Counted from the stretch's first letter, positions 1-13,530 are shown. The stretch: DNA of 64,000 nucleotides from Cenococcum geophilum 1.58 (GCA_001692895.1 KV748230.1:1054001-1118000); one strand, 5' to 3'. Made by a program: numbers and translations. The notes: generated from the sequence alone by a model not told the origin.

Positions 1-1968
1 TTAGAATAAAGCAGCCTCTATAACTGCTAAACTAGCTAATAAAGCCTTTATGTATTTAATTATAGCTATAGATAGTATAACTGATCCATCCTCTCTTAAC
101 TAAGACCCTTTTGCCTATAATATAACCACTCAGTATACATTAAATAAGTTTTTAGGTATAATGATTAATATAGGAGCCTTAAAATACTCTACAGCTGGAT
201 ACGACCAATTTCTGGCATTTTAGAAGTTTATTAGTATATACTTAAACACCTTTATATAAGGCAAAGTCAATATATAGTTTGGAATAGGTTTAACCTCCTT
301 AGTTGGCTTAATTAAGGTAACTACACCTATTAGCATAGTTGAGTTCTATATTATCCAAGTTAATACCCTATTTTTACTTTATCTAGCAGATATAGACTGA
401 CTATAGGTGTACTTTAATAACCTTAAGAACCTACTAGTTGCCCCTAGTAGGGATATACTAACTATAAGACATTTTAGGCATCCTTTTTTACTTTAAAACA
501 CTTTATTAGAAAACTACTTAATAAAGTCCTTTGACTAAAACCTATATTATTTAACTTATATGGAACTACACCGGCTTTACCGTTGTTTTAGCTATTCTTT
601 TATTAAATGCTTTAAATATATACTTAAGTATTTAAGCTATAATATTAATAACTAAGCCCTTAAATATCTTACCTGCTATTACTTGTTTTGCTAAAAATAT
701 AATAAGTCACTAAGTAGATTTAAGTTTACTCTATAAGATGACGTTAATTTTAACTATTATATTATAGTTAATATAATATATATCGACTTAATGCTATTCT
801 TATATATTATTAATAAAGCTACCTGCTTTTAGGCTAGTAGATAGCTATAGAATATTAGCGCAAAATATATATAGAATATACTGTAAGTATATTAAATTAA
901 TACTTATTTAGGCCTCCTAGACCTTATTACTATAAATACTAAAAAGAACTTTATTAGTAAAAAATTTAGATAATATACCGCAAATATAAAAATAACTATA
1001 AAAGGTGTACCAGTTAAAGCTTATAACTTAATTAGTATAGTTAAATACTACTGTAGACCCTTATAGTGTGTTTATTAGATTATTACAGCTAAAATTCCTA
1101 AAATTCCTAAAGATATAGTCCTATAAATGGTATTTAAGGCCCTTAATAACTCTGCTGGCCTTCATAGCCTTATTCCTACTCTTTTAGTTTTTAGAGTTTA
1201 CCTATAATTTATTGATACTGATATACCTTCATTTATAGTTAGTTAGAGAGCAAATGCTTTAAAAAAGACAATAAAAGAGATTAAGAAAATATAAGCTAAA
1301 TATTAAGTTATAGACGCTTTAAGCACTTATAACGGCCCTAATACAACTACAATCTATAACTTGCCCCTCAACTTACCTATATTAGTATGGAGAGAAGGCA
1401 ATATAGGTTAAGCTGGATTCTAGTTAGGCCTATATCCCCTCCTTAATATTAATAATAAAACCTATATAGTAAAGCTACTTTATAGACCTACTGACTTCCG
1501 CAGTACTGTAGTTAAACTATATTTTATAAATTTAGAAGATAAGCTAATAAACCTAAAACTAAAGCCTAAATAATAGCCTAAACTATCTTTTAAAAAACTA
1601 CTTTTAAATACCCCTTAACCTAAACCTGTTAAACGCGGCTAAGGTAAACTATATAAATACCCCACTTAGGTTAATACCGCTAATATTTCAATATTTATTT
1701 AAGAAAGTAGTAACCGCAATAGCTAATTTACGGCTTTATATTAGAAAGAGATTACTAAACTATTTAAAAAAGGCGTCTTTAAAAAGTGCCTTAAGGAGAC
1801 CAAATCTTTAACTTACAGTTTATTGATAAGGTTAAGAATATAGGTACTAGTAAAGCTTTTAAAAAATTAAAATTAATTATATAAGCCTATAATAACTTTA
1901 ATAAGGATTTTATACTAACTTAATTATTTATTATTTAATAAGTTAGTTAACGCCTTATTTTTAGCATT
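1..1968 (+). pseudogene. Ty1/copia polyprotein, 5' segment (protease end, integrase, start of RT), RIP-degraded
   Basis: Reading one frame through many TAA/TAG codons gives the end of a retroviral-type protease, then a GAG-pre-integrase stretch (ELHRLYRCFSYS around 560-600), an integrase zinc-binding and core region with the DLITINTKKNF and AYNLISIVKYY blocks (about 910-1050), and near 1740-1900 the start of a reverse transcriptase. This order (integrase before RT) is the Ty1/copia order. The element enters from beyond the left edge, so its 5' LTR and Gag are not seen. The frame is closed by C-to-T type stops, as expected from RIP, so nothing here is translatable. The frame breaks at 1968, where another copia element is inserted, and resumes at 7970. 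Confidence 0.85.
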
Positions 1969-1973
1969 ATAGC
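1969..1973. repeat. Target-site duplication ATAGC, left copy
   Basis: The 5 bp ATAGC lies directly before the left LTR (starting at 1974), and the same 5 bp lies at 7965-7969 directly after the right LTR. It marks the insertion of the nested copia element. Confidence 0.9.
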
Positions 1974-2170
1974 TATTAGTTACATAAGGGGATATCATGT
2001 AGCTACGGTTCGTAGATAGTATGATAATTGTTGTTCTTTTCTTCTTGAAGAAAGGGGTGAGGAACTTAAGGTTCCTTACCACGCTAGTGCCGCGGCGGTA
2101 CGTAATAGCAACTTGCTACACGTGACGGCAATATGCCTTATATGGTAACCATTTGCCTTTATTCCTAACA
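1974..2170 (-). repeat. 3' LTR of nested copia
   Basis: This 197-bp sequence matches 7768-7964 along its whole length with mostly transition differences. Its ends are TATTAG and CTAACA, where TG has become TA by RIP. Confidence 0.9.
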
Positions 2171-2519
2171 CTGGCAACTCTTCTTTTATGGTTGCTATCT
2201 ATATATATATACCGCTTAACTAGCAGAATAAAAATTAATCCTTTTTACTTATTATTGCTATTGTAATATAAGTCTCGCTATCCTAAAATTTACCTCTTAG
2301 TACGTGGTGCTTTCTTGCTTATAAGTTATAGGTAGGTATCTTATTAGTAGGGCCGCTAAGGCGCTAGCGGTAAGCGAGCTAATAGCAATTTTCTATCCTA
2401 GGGATGGAAAATCCTAATTGGCTGGTTTAAGTTAGGGTCTGTAGAATCTAACTAATTAGATAACTTTAACCGCTGGTTAAAGTTCCTAGATATCTTAAGA
2501 CTTTACGTAACTAAGAAAT

Positions 2520-5500
2520 TTCTAGGGACTCCCTTTTAACCTAACCCTTAACTTATATACGTAGAGTATTTGTATTAACAAACGTCTCTAGTGCCTTATT
2601 TGGGTTCGCCTTTATTATTACATCTACTAAGTTATCTTAGCTATTAATTTATTAAATCTTAAAGAGTTTTTAACGCTTGTAGGATTGCTAAAGTGCTATA
2701 ATATTAATTATAAGGCGCTTCTTTTTTATGGTACTAAGCTTAACTAAATACTTATAGAGGGAATATAAGTTAGTGCACACGATTATAGGGATAATGAGAA
2801 GTTTAAGTTAATCTATAATTATCTTTAGGGTAGTTCCAATTGTAATTACTATATTAACTCCGCTAACTATTCTATATATCTCTAATGCTAAAACACTTTA
2901 GGTAATACGCTTACTCTTAGTTAAGCTCTAATAGATAAGATTGCTATAGATTATAAAGTTATTCTCTCTAGTAAATTTATTCGTGATAATAATTTTATAT
3001 CCTAACTAGGAGCTAAAATCTTTATTATTTATAAATGATCTATTAACAAATATAAAGAGCTTAGTAGTAGGAAGATTAATAGGTATATAAAGTAGTCCCT
3101 AATTAAGATAGTTTATTTGCTAGAAAAGACGCTTATTTAGGGCAAGGATATTGTCCTTAATTGGTTTTTAGTGTTAAGCTATAATAAAGAGATTAAATAA
3201 AGCCTTAGGTTAATAGATAGAAGTAATATAAGCTCTATAAGCACGTTGCTTTATATATCCTTGCTTTAGAGAATTAACGTTAATAACGTTAATCTTCTTG
3301 CCTTAACCCTTCTAGCGTAAAGCAATGGAATCCTTATTTAGGGAGAGGATATATTTATTAAAGAGTAATAGTATTATTAAGTTAAGCTTTTCCTTTAGCT
3401 TTGCTATAAGATTTGCCTTTACTAGCTTATCCTTTTTAAAAGCTAAGAATTAGTTATCTCCTAAGATGATTATATTATTAGTTTATATACCAACGATTCT
3501 AAATAGGGTTTCTGTGGTTATAATAAGGAAGTAGGGATTAAATGTAAAAGTAGTTATTAAAAGCTTCTCTTTATAGTGCTTGCTGTAAGTAGCCTACTAG
3601 TAAGTTCTTGCCTCTGCAATTTTATATAATGGCTTAAGTATAACTATAATTGTATCTTTAGAATACTAGTGGCGAATTTACTCTGGAAGGTATGCTAGTA
3701 TTAAGCGCTAAAGGGGCATCTCTAATTAAGTGTAGGCTTAAATAATATCTCGCAAATAAACCGCTATTCCGTTCTTTATTAAGGAGAAAGCTAGCGTAAT
3801 AATAACTTGCTAACTAGCTTGTTAAATTATAGGAGATTGCGTAAGAATTACCTTCTTACTATTATTGTTATAACCTTAGATAATAAGCCTTAATTTCTTA
3901 AATGGGGCGTTAGTAGCTTTGCCCTTGATTTTATTAATTATTCTTAACTTAAAGATGCGAACTCTATTAAACTTAGTAGGGTTATACTTCTTAAATTTAA
4001 AGACTCCTCTTATAATAAGACTATTGATCTCCTGCTTATTGGATACTTAGAAAGGAGCTCCTAGAGTTATAATACGACCTTCCTTTTAAAGCTATTTTGC
4101 GAGTTTAAAGTTAGCCTTCTCCTTAGCTGCTATAAAGGCTATTAATAACTTAACTCTATTCTTAATGGTAGCAACAAATTATTCTTTAAAATTAATAAGA
4201 TATTAGCGATTTTATGATCCCTTTAGGCGACCTCTGCCGTGTTATAGTTATAGTGTATTTACTATAATTATATTAGGATTGTAGTCGCCTTCTAAAGTAT
4301 ATTAATTATAGTTTTTTTCTAAGGCATCTTTTAGGGCATCCTATAAAGGCTTAATAATAGTTAAATGGAATTAAGTAGGTCCGTAAGGCATTTAAATAGT
4401 ATAAGTTTAACTATTAATTATAATAAGTTAGTATAGGCTTAACTATTCTCCTTTTTTACGCTATACGCGTACCTTAGACTGGAGTGGCAGATTAAGCGTA
4501 GTTAAGGTATTTAGGCTATTTCTTATTCCTAGTGCGTTGTTAACCTAGCGTATGGCGTAGAGACGTTATACCTCCTTTATTGCCTTGCGAATAGCCTTAG
4601 CTTATTATATAATGGAGGGAGATAGTAAAGAATTGTTAGTTATTTAAGGGTAGGCGCTAAAGACTAGTGGAATTGTTAATAGCTTTAATAGCTATTTATA
4701 AGGTAAGTTTTTTACTAGCATTCTTTAGTTTTAAAGAGATAATCTTATATACGCGGCGTAATGGCGCGTAATATTATTCTACTTTTTTAATACTATTATA
4801 TGCCTTAATAGGGACTTCCTTAACCTTAATTGCTATTGCCTTTGTCTGTTATTAAAACTCTATAGATAAGAAGTTCTTTTCTATATTATAGATGATTTAA
4901 TTAGGGGGTCCTAAATAGATATTAATCTAGCATAATTAAAGGGTCTCTTATGCGTTTCTGGCTAATATATCTTTTAAGAAACGCGCGGTTTAGAAGGAGG
5001 TTAAGAAGTTAATAATTTAGAGTACTGGCTTACCGCTAAGATATATAATATTAATAATAATACAGAAGTTAAAGTTGTAGTTATTCTTAAGGGTAAACTT
5101 AAATTGGCTAGGGGACTTTTAGTTTATTTAGTAGTAATAGCAATACTTTATAAGATGCTTAATTGCCTTAACCTTAACTTTATAGCCTATTTGCTAAAGA
5201 ACCCTAAGCAATTAATAAATAGATAGGTGGCTAAAATAATGGTATAGTTGGCGTAACTCTAACTTAGTTAAGTGGCTCTAAGTAATACTCTTTTTTAGTT
5301 AATAAAAGAGTAACTAGGGGTAACCCTACTTGCGTATAATAGGCACCCGATTATCTCCTTAGATGAGTATATTCTTAAGGTTATTAAGCTTAACACCTAC
5401 TTTATTTATATCTCTAATGTAAAATAGAAATAGGGTATTTATAAGAATAATATAAAAACTAATATACCCTAAGGGGGTTTAAACCCTAATTATACTGAGA

Positions 5501-7362
5501 GAGATTATAGTACCTTTGCTAAAACGAATTATATGCTAGCCTGCTATTAAATAGTTAATCTAAATAGAGCTATTAAGCTGCTAAAGGGCTTAAACTTAAG
5601 GTTCTTTTGCTATAGATACTTCTGCGGCTCTAGTATCCGGCATAATACTATAGAAGATATTTACCGAGTATCTATTATTAAAGGAAAACGCGGAGCTCTC
5701 CTTTAGCTTATTAAAGATATCTAACTTTATAATAGAATAAAGCGTAGATTGGTTATTAAGGATAGCAATAGTTTATATGCTATTTACCTTACTATACTTA
5801 GTAAAGTATTGGTTAGGTAAGTAGTCCTCAATTTCTATATCTATAAGGAGCTGTTCGGTCTTATTAACCTTACCCTTAAGGTCTTTTACGCCTTTATATT
5901 AAACTAGAAAGCTTTAAAAGTAGGCTATAGTAACCTTATAATTTCTAATATTTCTTATACTTTAATGGAACTTGTTATATACCTCTTTTTGCTTATTAAG
6001 GGAGTGTCTAGTTAACTAGCAATTTAGCTTTTTATAAACGTAGCATTTCTTCTAGTAATTACTTTAAAATGAACCTCTATAAGGACCTCTATAATTACCT
6101 TATAGTTAATATTAATTATACCTTCTTCCGTATTCTCTACCGCGGCTACTATATATTTAATTAGTCTAGTTATAATTGTGTTAGTTAGGAATACTTAGTT
6201 AGGTAGGGTTTTTGGTATAAAACTATTAAGATTCTTATATTTATATTATAGTACCTATAGCGGAGTGTAGCTTAGTATATACTCCTTTAAACGTATCTAT
6301 AGGTTTATATAGCGCTAAGTTGCACTTAGGAACGCTATAGCATACTAAAATAACCTAGTCCCTTAGGCTGTTCTTATTTTAGTAAGTTTTAGTAAAGCTA
6401 TATTAGATTTTCTAGAGTTTATTAAAAAGTAGTTAAAGGCACTCTAAATAAGTCTTTGTTAGGTTAGAAGTAATAACTCTCTAAAATATAGTCTCCTGCC
6501 ATTTAGATATATAAAGTTAACAATTTTTATTAGTCTTAAAGTGGGCTTTAGTAAGCTAAAGCATTATATTAAAGTTATAGTTTTTACCCGTAATATAGTT
6601 ATAATAAAATATTACCGCCCGTCCCTTTAATATAATAGAGAAAGCGTAATAGTACTAGTAGCGTTAAATTCTAACCTTATTGCAATAGTTATAAAAGACC
6701 TATAGTTTTGCTCTAAGTATATTATATAGTTCTTCTTTAAACTTCTTCTCTTTATCTAAATATACCTTTATTAGATTTATAACTTCTTATAGTAAAGGCT
6801 TACTAGTTAGCTAAAGTAGAGGAGGTAAAAGCGGAGCAACTCTAAGTGGGAGAGCACCTCTAGGTAGGAGAGTAGCTTTAGGTAAGGGGTTAGTGTTCTA
6901 GGGGTTTTAATATAAATTAAAGTTGCCTTCTAAAGAATATAGGTTGTTTTTAGGTTTCCGTAGTTAATATATAATTTTAGCTTCCGTCTATATTAGTTCT
7001 TCTATACTAGTAATAACGGCCTAAATATTACTAGTAATTGGGTTACCGTTCTTAGTAATATATACCCTATTCCTATAAAGGAAGTCTTAAAAGTCCTAAA
7101 CAATATTAACATTACTAAGTACCTAGGTATTAGCAGTCTATCCTACAAAATCCTCCTTAAAATACTCCTATAGTTATAAGTTAGTATAGTATTTATTTTA
7201 GTAGAATATAATATAGTATAGGAGAAAGCTATTAACTTGTTTTACGGTATAAGTTATTATATTAAAGGCGAATTCGTTCTAATCTTTATTAATAAGTTTC
7301 GCGTGCTTAGCTACCCCTAGTAATAAGGAGTCTTTCTAGTTATTTAAGGTAGGCGTAGCCAT
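2520..7362 (-). pseudogene. Gag-Pol of nested copia, RIP-degraded
   Basis: The ATG at 7362-7360 opens a reading that begins MATPTLNN and then meets a stop. Continuing in frame gives a Gag-like region, a protease-like block (SDTGTRAAS-type residues around 5630), GAG-pre-integrase, integrase, RT and RNase H. The RNase H block shows FVNRSFINNKDFSS, TKSKRIT and the copia hallmark CTNLYSLYKYLVKL (about 3010-2750). Stops are almost all TAA/TAG at glutamine positions. No functional protein is possible. Confidence 0.85.
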
Positions 7363-7767
7363 GTTTTTGGAGGGAGGGAAGTGTTATTAGTATAGGGATT
7401 ATTATTTAGTACGCGTTCGTAATATATATTTATTATTTAGTACGCGTTTGTTATTTAGTACGCATTTATAATATATATTTGCGATTATAGGGCTTAGGAC
7501 TAGTTCTAGCCTTAAATCGCGAAGACTTATAAAGCGTGTTATTTTGCGTAATAGACGCAAGAATCTATAATCTTAGAAAGGCTTAGAACTAGTTCTAGCC
7601 TTTAAATCCTTAGATTTATAAAAGAGTTTTATTTAAGGTTTAGGACCAGTTCTAACCTTAAAAGATAGCTTTCTCTAGCACGAGTAGCACTGGTACAGTG
7701 GCTTGTCTTTTCTTGGTGGAATACCTAGCTATTCTGTGGTATAATAGTGAAGTTAACTACTAATTAG

Positions 7768-7964
7768 TGTTGGTTATATAAGGGGATATTACGTAGCTAC
7801 GGTTCGTAGATAGTATAATGATTGTTATTCTTTTCTTCTTAAAGAAAGGGGTGAGGAACTTAAGGTTCCTCACTACGCTAGTGCCGCGGCGGCACGTGAT
7901 GGTAACTTGCTACACGTAACGGCAATATGCCTTATATGGTGACCATTTGCCTTTATTCCTAACA
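7768..7964 (-). repeat. 5' LTR of nested copia
   Basis: A 197-bp repeat partner of 1974-2170, starting TGTTGG and ending CTAACA on the plus strand. It contains the less mutated version of the shared sequence. ATAGC follows at 7965-7969. Confidence 0.9.
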
Positions 7965-7969
7965 ATAGC

Positions 7970-9270
7970 TATACTTTAGAATGACTAAACATATTTATAT
8001 TTACAGGATATTACCTAAGCCTATATCCAATTGAAATTAAAACTAAACTGTAATTTTTATATTTAGCCCTCTTCTAAGCTTAGTATAGAGCTTAATATAC
8101 TAAAAGGTAATATACTAAAAGTAGTTAAGCCTTTATACGGAGTGTTAGAAGTAGGTAATTACTGGTTTATTATATACTATGCCTATTACACTAAAGAACT
8201 AAGTATAAATTAATTAATTTATAACCCTTGCCTATTATACAGTAATAACTACTCCTTTTTTGGTATTGTTAGCCTCTAGACCAATAATATACTAATCCTA
8301 GCTAATCCTAAGTTTATAGCTAAAGAGTAGGATAAGCTTAAAAAGGCGTAGTTTGTATTAAAAGAATATAAACCACTTATAGTTAAACGACTAATTAAGC
8401 TTAATAGAGGCCTGATTACGCTTCTATTAAATAAAGATATTACTCTAACCCAAGAGAACTAATGTAAGAGTTTAGCTATAGTTTAAGTTAAGGAACTAGC
8501 CTTAACTATAAGTTTTAGAGGCGTTGTTCGCCAGGCATTGACACTTAAGGAGTAATACATCGCTTAATGAGCTAGAGAAGTGTATATTGCATCTATATAC
8601 CAACTAGAAGCCACTTTTAACCTATTATTTACAGCCTAGATAATAAAACCTAATAAGAATAGCATTAAGGCCCTTAATAAACGCCTATAATAGCAAATAG
8701 ATAATTAATTAAGAGGCCTTAAGTTTATTAAACTTAATAAAGATATTTTATAACTTTTAGTATTTATAAACTCCTTATTTGCTAATAATAAAGCCTTATT
8801 ATCTTAAATAGGCTTTATTATAGCACTAGCTAACTTAATAAATAAGGCTAATATTATATACTAGTTCTTAATTAAGTGTAAAAGAGTTACTAGAAGTGTA
8901 CTAGCTTTAAAACTATACACTATAGTTTACGGGTTTGATATTAGGGCTGTACTTAAGTCTATAATTAAAAAGTTGCTCTAGATAACACTATTACTTATTA
9001 TCTGCACCGATTTAAAATTACTATATAATTGCCTTGTCAAACTAGGCACAATATAAAAAAAACGCCTTATAATAGACGTTATAGGCCTCTGTTAGTTATA
9101 TAAACAAAAAAAGATTATAGAAGTTAAATAGATTGATGGTAATAGCAACTCTATTAATGCTATAACTAAAAGCAAGGTATCTACGGCTTTAAGGCAGTTA
9201 ATTAATATAAATTATATTCATTTATAGACTGTTAAATAGGTTAAACAAGCAAAGGAAAGATAGGAGGGTA
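7970..9270 (+). pseudogene. Ty1/copia polyprotein, 3' segment (RT end and RNase H), RIP-degraded
   Basis: This is the continuation of the reading interrupted at 1968. It carries the rest of RT (IKPLYGV-like and NPCLLYSNN blocks near 8120-8260) and a C-terminal RNase H with VFINSLFANNKALLS, KRVTRSVLALKLY and CTDLKLLYNCLVKL (8760-9060), ending around TALRQLININ near 9200. The order and motifs are those of fungal Ty1/copia. A purine-rich stretch at 9262-9290 could be the polypurine tract, and a TG-beginning, CACTCTGGC-containing sequence from about 9350 could be the 3' LTR. Without the 5' LTR in the window this cannot be proved. Confidence 0.82.
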
Positions 9271-9544
9271 GGATATAAAGGGAGGGAAGTTAAGGTACTA
9301 AGTTATAGGGAGTATTTAACTAGCTCACGGCACTTTAGAGTGCCCCCAGTGTAGGAATACCAATTCACTCTGGCTATAATGGTCGCATATACCATATTCG
9401 CTTTGACTACGTGACTAACTACCGCGTATATTAGCACGTGTATCCTATAGCTTAGAACCTTAACTACTACTAAATAGACTTACCACTTATATCCAAGAAT
9501 ATATATATTGCGTCTATCAAAGTAATACTAATAATAACTTTAAA

Positions 9545-9605
9545 AGTCCGCGTAGGCCTAATAGGGATCCAAATTGGATGTTAAGTAATAAGTAATTATT
9601 ATATA
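9545..9605 (+). repeat. LINE 3'-tail remnant, inverted copy of 15456-15506
   Basis: About 52 bp beginning AGTCCGCG match, in inverted orientation, the 3' end of the Tad1-type LINE at 15443-21011, followed by a degenerate TAA-rich tail. Sequence further upstream does not match that LINE, so this is either a very short 5'-truncated LINE insertion or a tail cut off by the copia element. Confidence 0.6.
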
Positions 9606-10582
9606 TAATTTTAAGATATTTATACAGTAATATTAATACGGCCTCCCCTTAGCTCCTTTACCCCTTTTACACCCCTTTACCCCCTATTTCCTTTTTTATT
9701 TCCTCTTCCCCCCTTCCTATAATTAATATAACTTAATTATAGCTTAAGGCTACGCAAGCGCAGTAAGTACTTTTTATTTATTAAGCGGTACTCACTATAC
9801 TAATAGCCTAGAGTCTTTTAGCTATAAAAAGCCATGTAATATATTCTATAAATAAATTTATTTATGGTATAGTGGTTATAGGCCATTGGCTGTATCTTAC
9901 TATATAAACCCTTTATTAAATAGGCGTAAGCTATTGTCTTATAGCAAGGAGCCGACAGTATACCCTACTAAATTAGACCTATATAGCCAAACTGCCCGGT
10001 TAGAGCATCTATAATGCTAGCATTTTGTAAGTCGGCCTAATGCTAGGCTGGGGAAGGGAGGCTAAAGGTAATAACAGTAGGGGTGGGGGCTAGGGCATTA
10101 AAAGTAACAGTAGTAGTGGTAAATCTATATAATAGCATTAGCTATAGCTGCTAGACATAGTATTAATATACTCTATAATATACCTAGGCCTGCTAGTAGG
10201 TACATTATCCTTATTATTTTTATTTTTATCCTTATCTAATAAAGGAACATCCTAAATATTTTTAAAAAAAGCAATAGGCAGGTAGTGTAAGGGGCAAGAG
10301 AGGCGGCCTAGCGGTATAGAGAGTATAAAAGCGGCGGAGGGCGCGAGCGGTAGTAGTGGTAGTAATAGTTGTAGATAAGGTGAAAGGTATAAAAAGGGAG
10401 GAGGAGAGGGAGTCTTAAGAATTTTATTAATTAAATTATTAAAATTTAACATTCTGGAGAGCTTGATAAAGAAATTATAGGTATTTTAAATTTAGTTTCT
10501 TTAAATATAAAGAGGTAGTGTTTATATACTACTAATAATAGCTATTATAGTAATAGGTAAAGAATATTTAAATAGTTATAGT
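9606..10582. other. Non-coding AT-rich spacer with pyrimidine tract
   Basis: No reading with recognisable protein similarity was found. A CT-rich tract occupies about 9640-9715. A purine-rich stretch with short G-runs lies at about 10260-10420. No terminal repeats were found that would define an element. Confidence 0.5.
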
Positions 10583-10857
10583 ACTATTATTACGAGGTAA
10601 GGTATAGAGTACTTTAACACTTAATAATTGGGCTAGGTATGTAAATAAAATAAATAGATAAAACCTAACTAAATTAATCACTATAATTACTAGTAGAGTA
10701 TATACCCAACAGATTAACTCCTTTATATTCTGAAATTTACTATAAAAAAAAGAACTATCTAAAAATAAAAACTGCGGTTATTAAATATATAAACTCCTCT
10801 ATAGTAAAATTTAGTATATTAAAATGTTAGTACGCCTAGTATATAAGTACATAAGTA

Positions 10858-13093
10858 TCCCTTACACCAATAGGTGCCTTAATTTAGTGGCCCGTATAAA
10901 TAACCACTAAAATCGTCCTTATTATTAAATAAGGCTATAAATATATAGAACAAAGCAGATATAAAATTATTTCTTAGTGTTAATTTGTGCTATATAAGCC
11001 CTCTAGCAGTCTCCTTTCTTACAGAGTGGAATTTAATATAGTTAGCAGCCAAATGTTGTTCTTAGCGCTCTCTTCTTCCTCTTCCAGTTATTACTATTTA
11101 ATACCTTCTTTACTGTATTCTTTAAAAGCTTACTAAGAGGTTTCTTACGGCGTTCCACTACCTTAGTAGTGGATCTGCCTGCCTCTAAGCACTCTAAGTA
11201 AGCAAAGAGCTTAGTGTTAATCTTCTCTAGCTTATATCCGTGTTCTACCACCAGCCTTAGTATAATTTATCCTATAGGGATATAAGATTAATAGAGTTTC
11301 GGAGCTTAAATAGAGGATTTAAAGAGATGGTAAATAAGCTTCCAGAGGAAGGCTTTATAGCTAGCTTTATAGAGCCAGCCAAAGGATATAAAGGAGGACA
11401 TTTTAAAGCAATTTGTTACTATAGTAGTAAGGAGGAAGTTTAATAGCGGCTGCTAAGTCCTCTAGAAGTACCTATAGGCTTAATAATATAACCTTATTTA
11501 ATCTATAGTATTAACGCCTTTTATAAAGTAATTGTAATAATCTATAAGTATTAAAATTGCTAGCTAAGCTCTAGTATTATTGCCAAAGATCTTATAAGTC
11601 TGTAAAGCTTCGCTAGAAGTTTTAGTGGGCCGTTATTAAAGCCTTATTATCTATTCCAAAACTAGTAATATATAATATTAGTCCCTTAGTGTTAAGCTTT
11701 AGTATTTAAATAAGCTTACTATTACTAATAGTACTTATAAATAATATAACCTAAGCGTTTTTTTAAGCAAGCTCCATTACCTAGCCATCCTTTAAGACCT
11801 TTATATATAGTTCGCCCTATTTAATCTAGTTATTATAGTATAACTTAAGGTTAATAAGGTTGGAGCTTATATATTCTTTTAGATTGCACCTAATGTTATT
11901 ATCCTTACCTTTATTATCGTCCTTACCTTCCTATATTTCCCTTTTTATTTTTACAGTTTAAACTATCCCTACTACCCTAATTCCTTCCGCTTAAAGCTAT
12001 TATAGTAATCTCACACTAGTAAAAAGGTTATTAAGCCAAATAATGTGCTTATAAGGTGGGTAGAGGCGTATTTTTATTTTAACGTCCTCCTGTAGTAGTA
12101 AGTTAAGGACAACTGTTTTAGTTTTTAAGAACTTATCTATTTTAATAAAGGACATATCTAAATTATAAGGACCTTTGCCTAAACCTTTTAAATAGAATAG
12201 CCAGTTAAAAATGTAGCCCTAATTGCCTAGTATCCATATCTTAAAGCCCTTAGGTATTGGCTTAGTTGGAATATTTACAATCTCGCTTATACGGCTAGTA
12301 AATCGTTTAATTAACTTATTAACAGTAAGGTAAGTCCTAGGCTAATAGAATCACTAGTAATAAAGCTAAAGATACTTACTAAGTTCCTCTATTTGCTTAA
12401 ACATATTCTAGAATAGCTCCTTATTATCCTCCCTTAGTTTTATATAGTAGAAGTAGCAATCTATTTAATGCTAGTAATTATAGCTTATATAGTCCTGAAT
12501 AAAATAGATCGTTTCACTACTTAAGTCCTTATACCAGTAGTCCTCTATAGTTAATTTACTATATAGCCCTATATAAATTAACACTGCTAAGTATATAAGA
12601 AGCTCCTACGCAGATGTTAATTTCTATAGCCTAGTGGACTTCTTTAGCTAATACTCTGGCAGAGTTAAATTAAGCTCTATATTACAATTTATATATTCCA
12701 CTAGCCTCTTTAAGAGCTTATTTGTAAAAAATAACTTAAATATAGCGTAAGAATTACTTGCGTTAACTTCTTCTAGTATATTTAGGCGTCTATAGAGGTT
12801 ATTATTATTAATAGGAAGAGGGTTGAAGTTAGGGATAGGTTTGGGCTCTAGAGGGGCTTTCTTTTTTGTTCCTTTTGGCTATTAAAAATATTAAGTTAGT
12901 GGAACAAAGTCCTTATTATTGGAGGCGTTATTTTATACTATAATTAGTAATATTATAGTGTAATCTATCTATAAGAATCTTATAATAATATTTTAAAGTT
13001 CCTAGTAGAATACCAACCGCCTATAAATAAGGCCTTTTATTGGCTGAGCTCGGGCCACCAGGTTAAGGTACTAGTTATTAGTGCAAGGAATAC
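10858..13093 (-). mobile_element. piggyBac-type DNA transposon, about 2.2 kb
   Basis: The element interrupts the gypsy LTR. Its ends form imperfect terminal inverted repeats of about 40 bp: TCCCTTACACCAATA at the left and the reverse complement of the right end TTCCTTGCACTAATA, both reaching GTGGCCCG. Flanks fit a 2-bp TA duplication, or AAGTA if the ends are set differently. TTAA, the usual piggyBac target, is not seen. The interior encodes a RIP-degraded transposase on the minus strand. Confidence 0.75.
11000..12880 (-). pseudogene. piggyBac-like transposase (DDE_Tnp_1_7 type), RIP-degraded
   Basis: Minus-strand reading from about 12730 gives RLVEYINCNIELN, then LLIYLAVLIYIGLYSKL and IEDYWYKDLSS (about 12620-12530). 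This is the same block order as in the better-preserved piggyBac fragment at 38616-39086 (VEWTNKYAEL, GVLIYMGLTQ, IEDYWG). Further on come TVNKLIKRFTSR (near 12320) and WLNNLFTSVRLL (near 12010), matching conserved parts of piggyBac family transposases. Stops are TAA/TAG at expected glutamine or tryptophan positions. Towards 11250-11042 a 69-residue basic stretch remains open, probably the C-terminal part. Not functional. Confidence 0.75.
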
Positions 13094-13247
13094 AAGTATA
13101 TTTAGTACATACATAACTATATAACTTAGTTACCCCTTATCCTATAGTTTTACTAGTTCTATTAGTCCTACATTTTACGCACTAATTCTAACCCAATATA
13201 AGTCTCCTTTTAGTACTTATACTATCCTGTTTATAAAGTTTATAACA

Positions 13248-13530
13248 CCTACTTCTTCCTCTCCATCTTTATCCTTAAAGAGTTCTTCTATCTCTAAGTT
13301 ATTAATTAAAGGTATACTATATCCTAATTTAATTTAATAACCTTTTTTATTCCTAATACCTTTTATTAGATCTTTAGTATCTATATATTATATACTATTA
13401 GCTATATCTATTTCCCTAGATGGTAAAATAATAAGTCCTTATTCTTATTATGCGAAGAAAGGGTTGGTGTATATTATAATTACAGCTCCATTTAATTGCT
13501 AACCTTCTTCCTACTTAGAGTGTACTAAAG
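13248..13530 (-). other. 3' untranslated end and polypurine tract of gypsy
   Basis: On the minus strand the sequence ends in a purine tract (GGAGAGGAAGAAGTAGG) directly against the 3' LTR. No coding is seen. The segment continues at 15169-15442 beyond an inserted element. Confidence 0.65.

Larger units (their letters stand above)
1974..7964 (-). mobile_element. Complete nested Ty1/copia retrotransposon, 5991 bp
   Basis: Two 197-bp LTRs (1974-2170 and 7768-7964) bound the element, and ATAGC flanks it on both sides. Coding order on the minus strand is Gag (from 7362), protease-like and GAG-pre-integrase region, integrase, RT, then RNase H (about 3150-2550). The purine-rich stretch on the minus strand that ends at 2171 serves as polypurine tract, next to the LTR at 1974-2170, which is therefore the 3' LTR. 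It interrupts the RT of an older copia on the opposite strand. RIP is heavy but the LTRs remain easily alignable. Confidence 0.92.
10588..13247 (-). repeat. 3' LTR of the gypsy element, split by insertion
   Basis: Segments 10588-10857 and 13094-13247 together match the intact LTR at 32091-32517. The terminal TATTA/TAACA versus TGTCA/TAACA difference is a RIP-type change. The break falls within short repeats of the NNTAAGTA type. Confidence 0.88.

Noticed and set aside
9850-10040. Possible tRNA-derived SINE (A-box-like TGGTATAGTGG)
   Set aside because: No B box at proper distance, no tail or target duplication.
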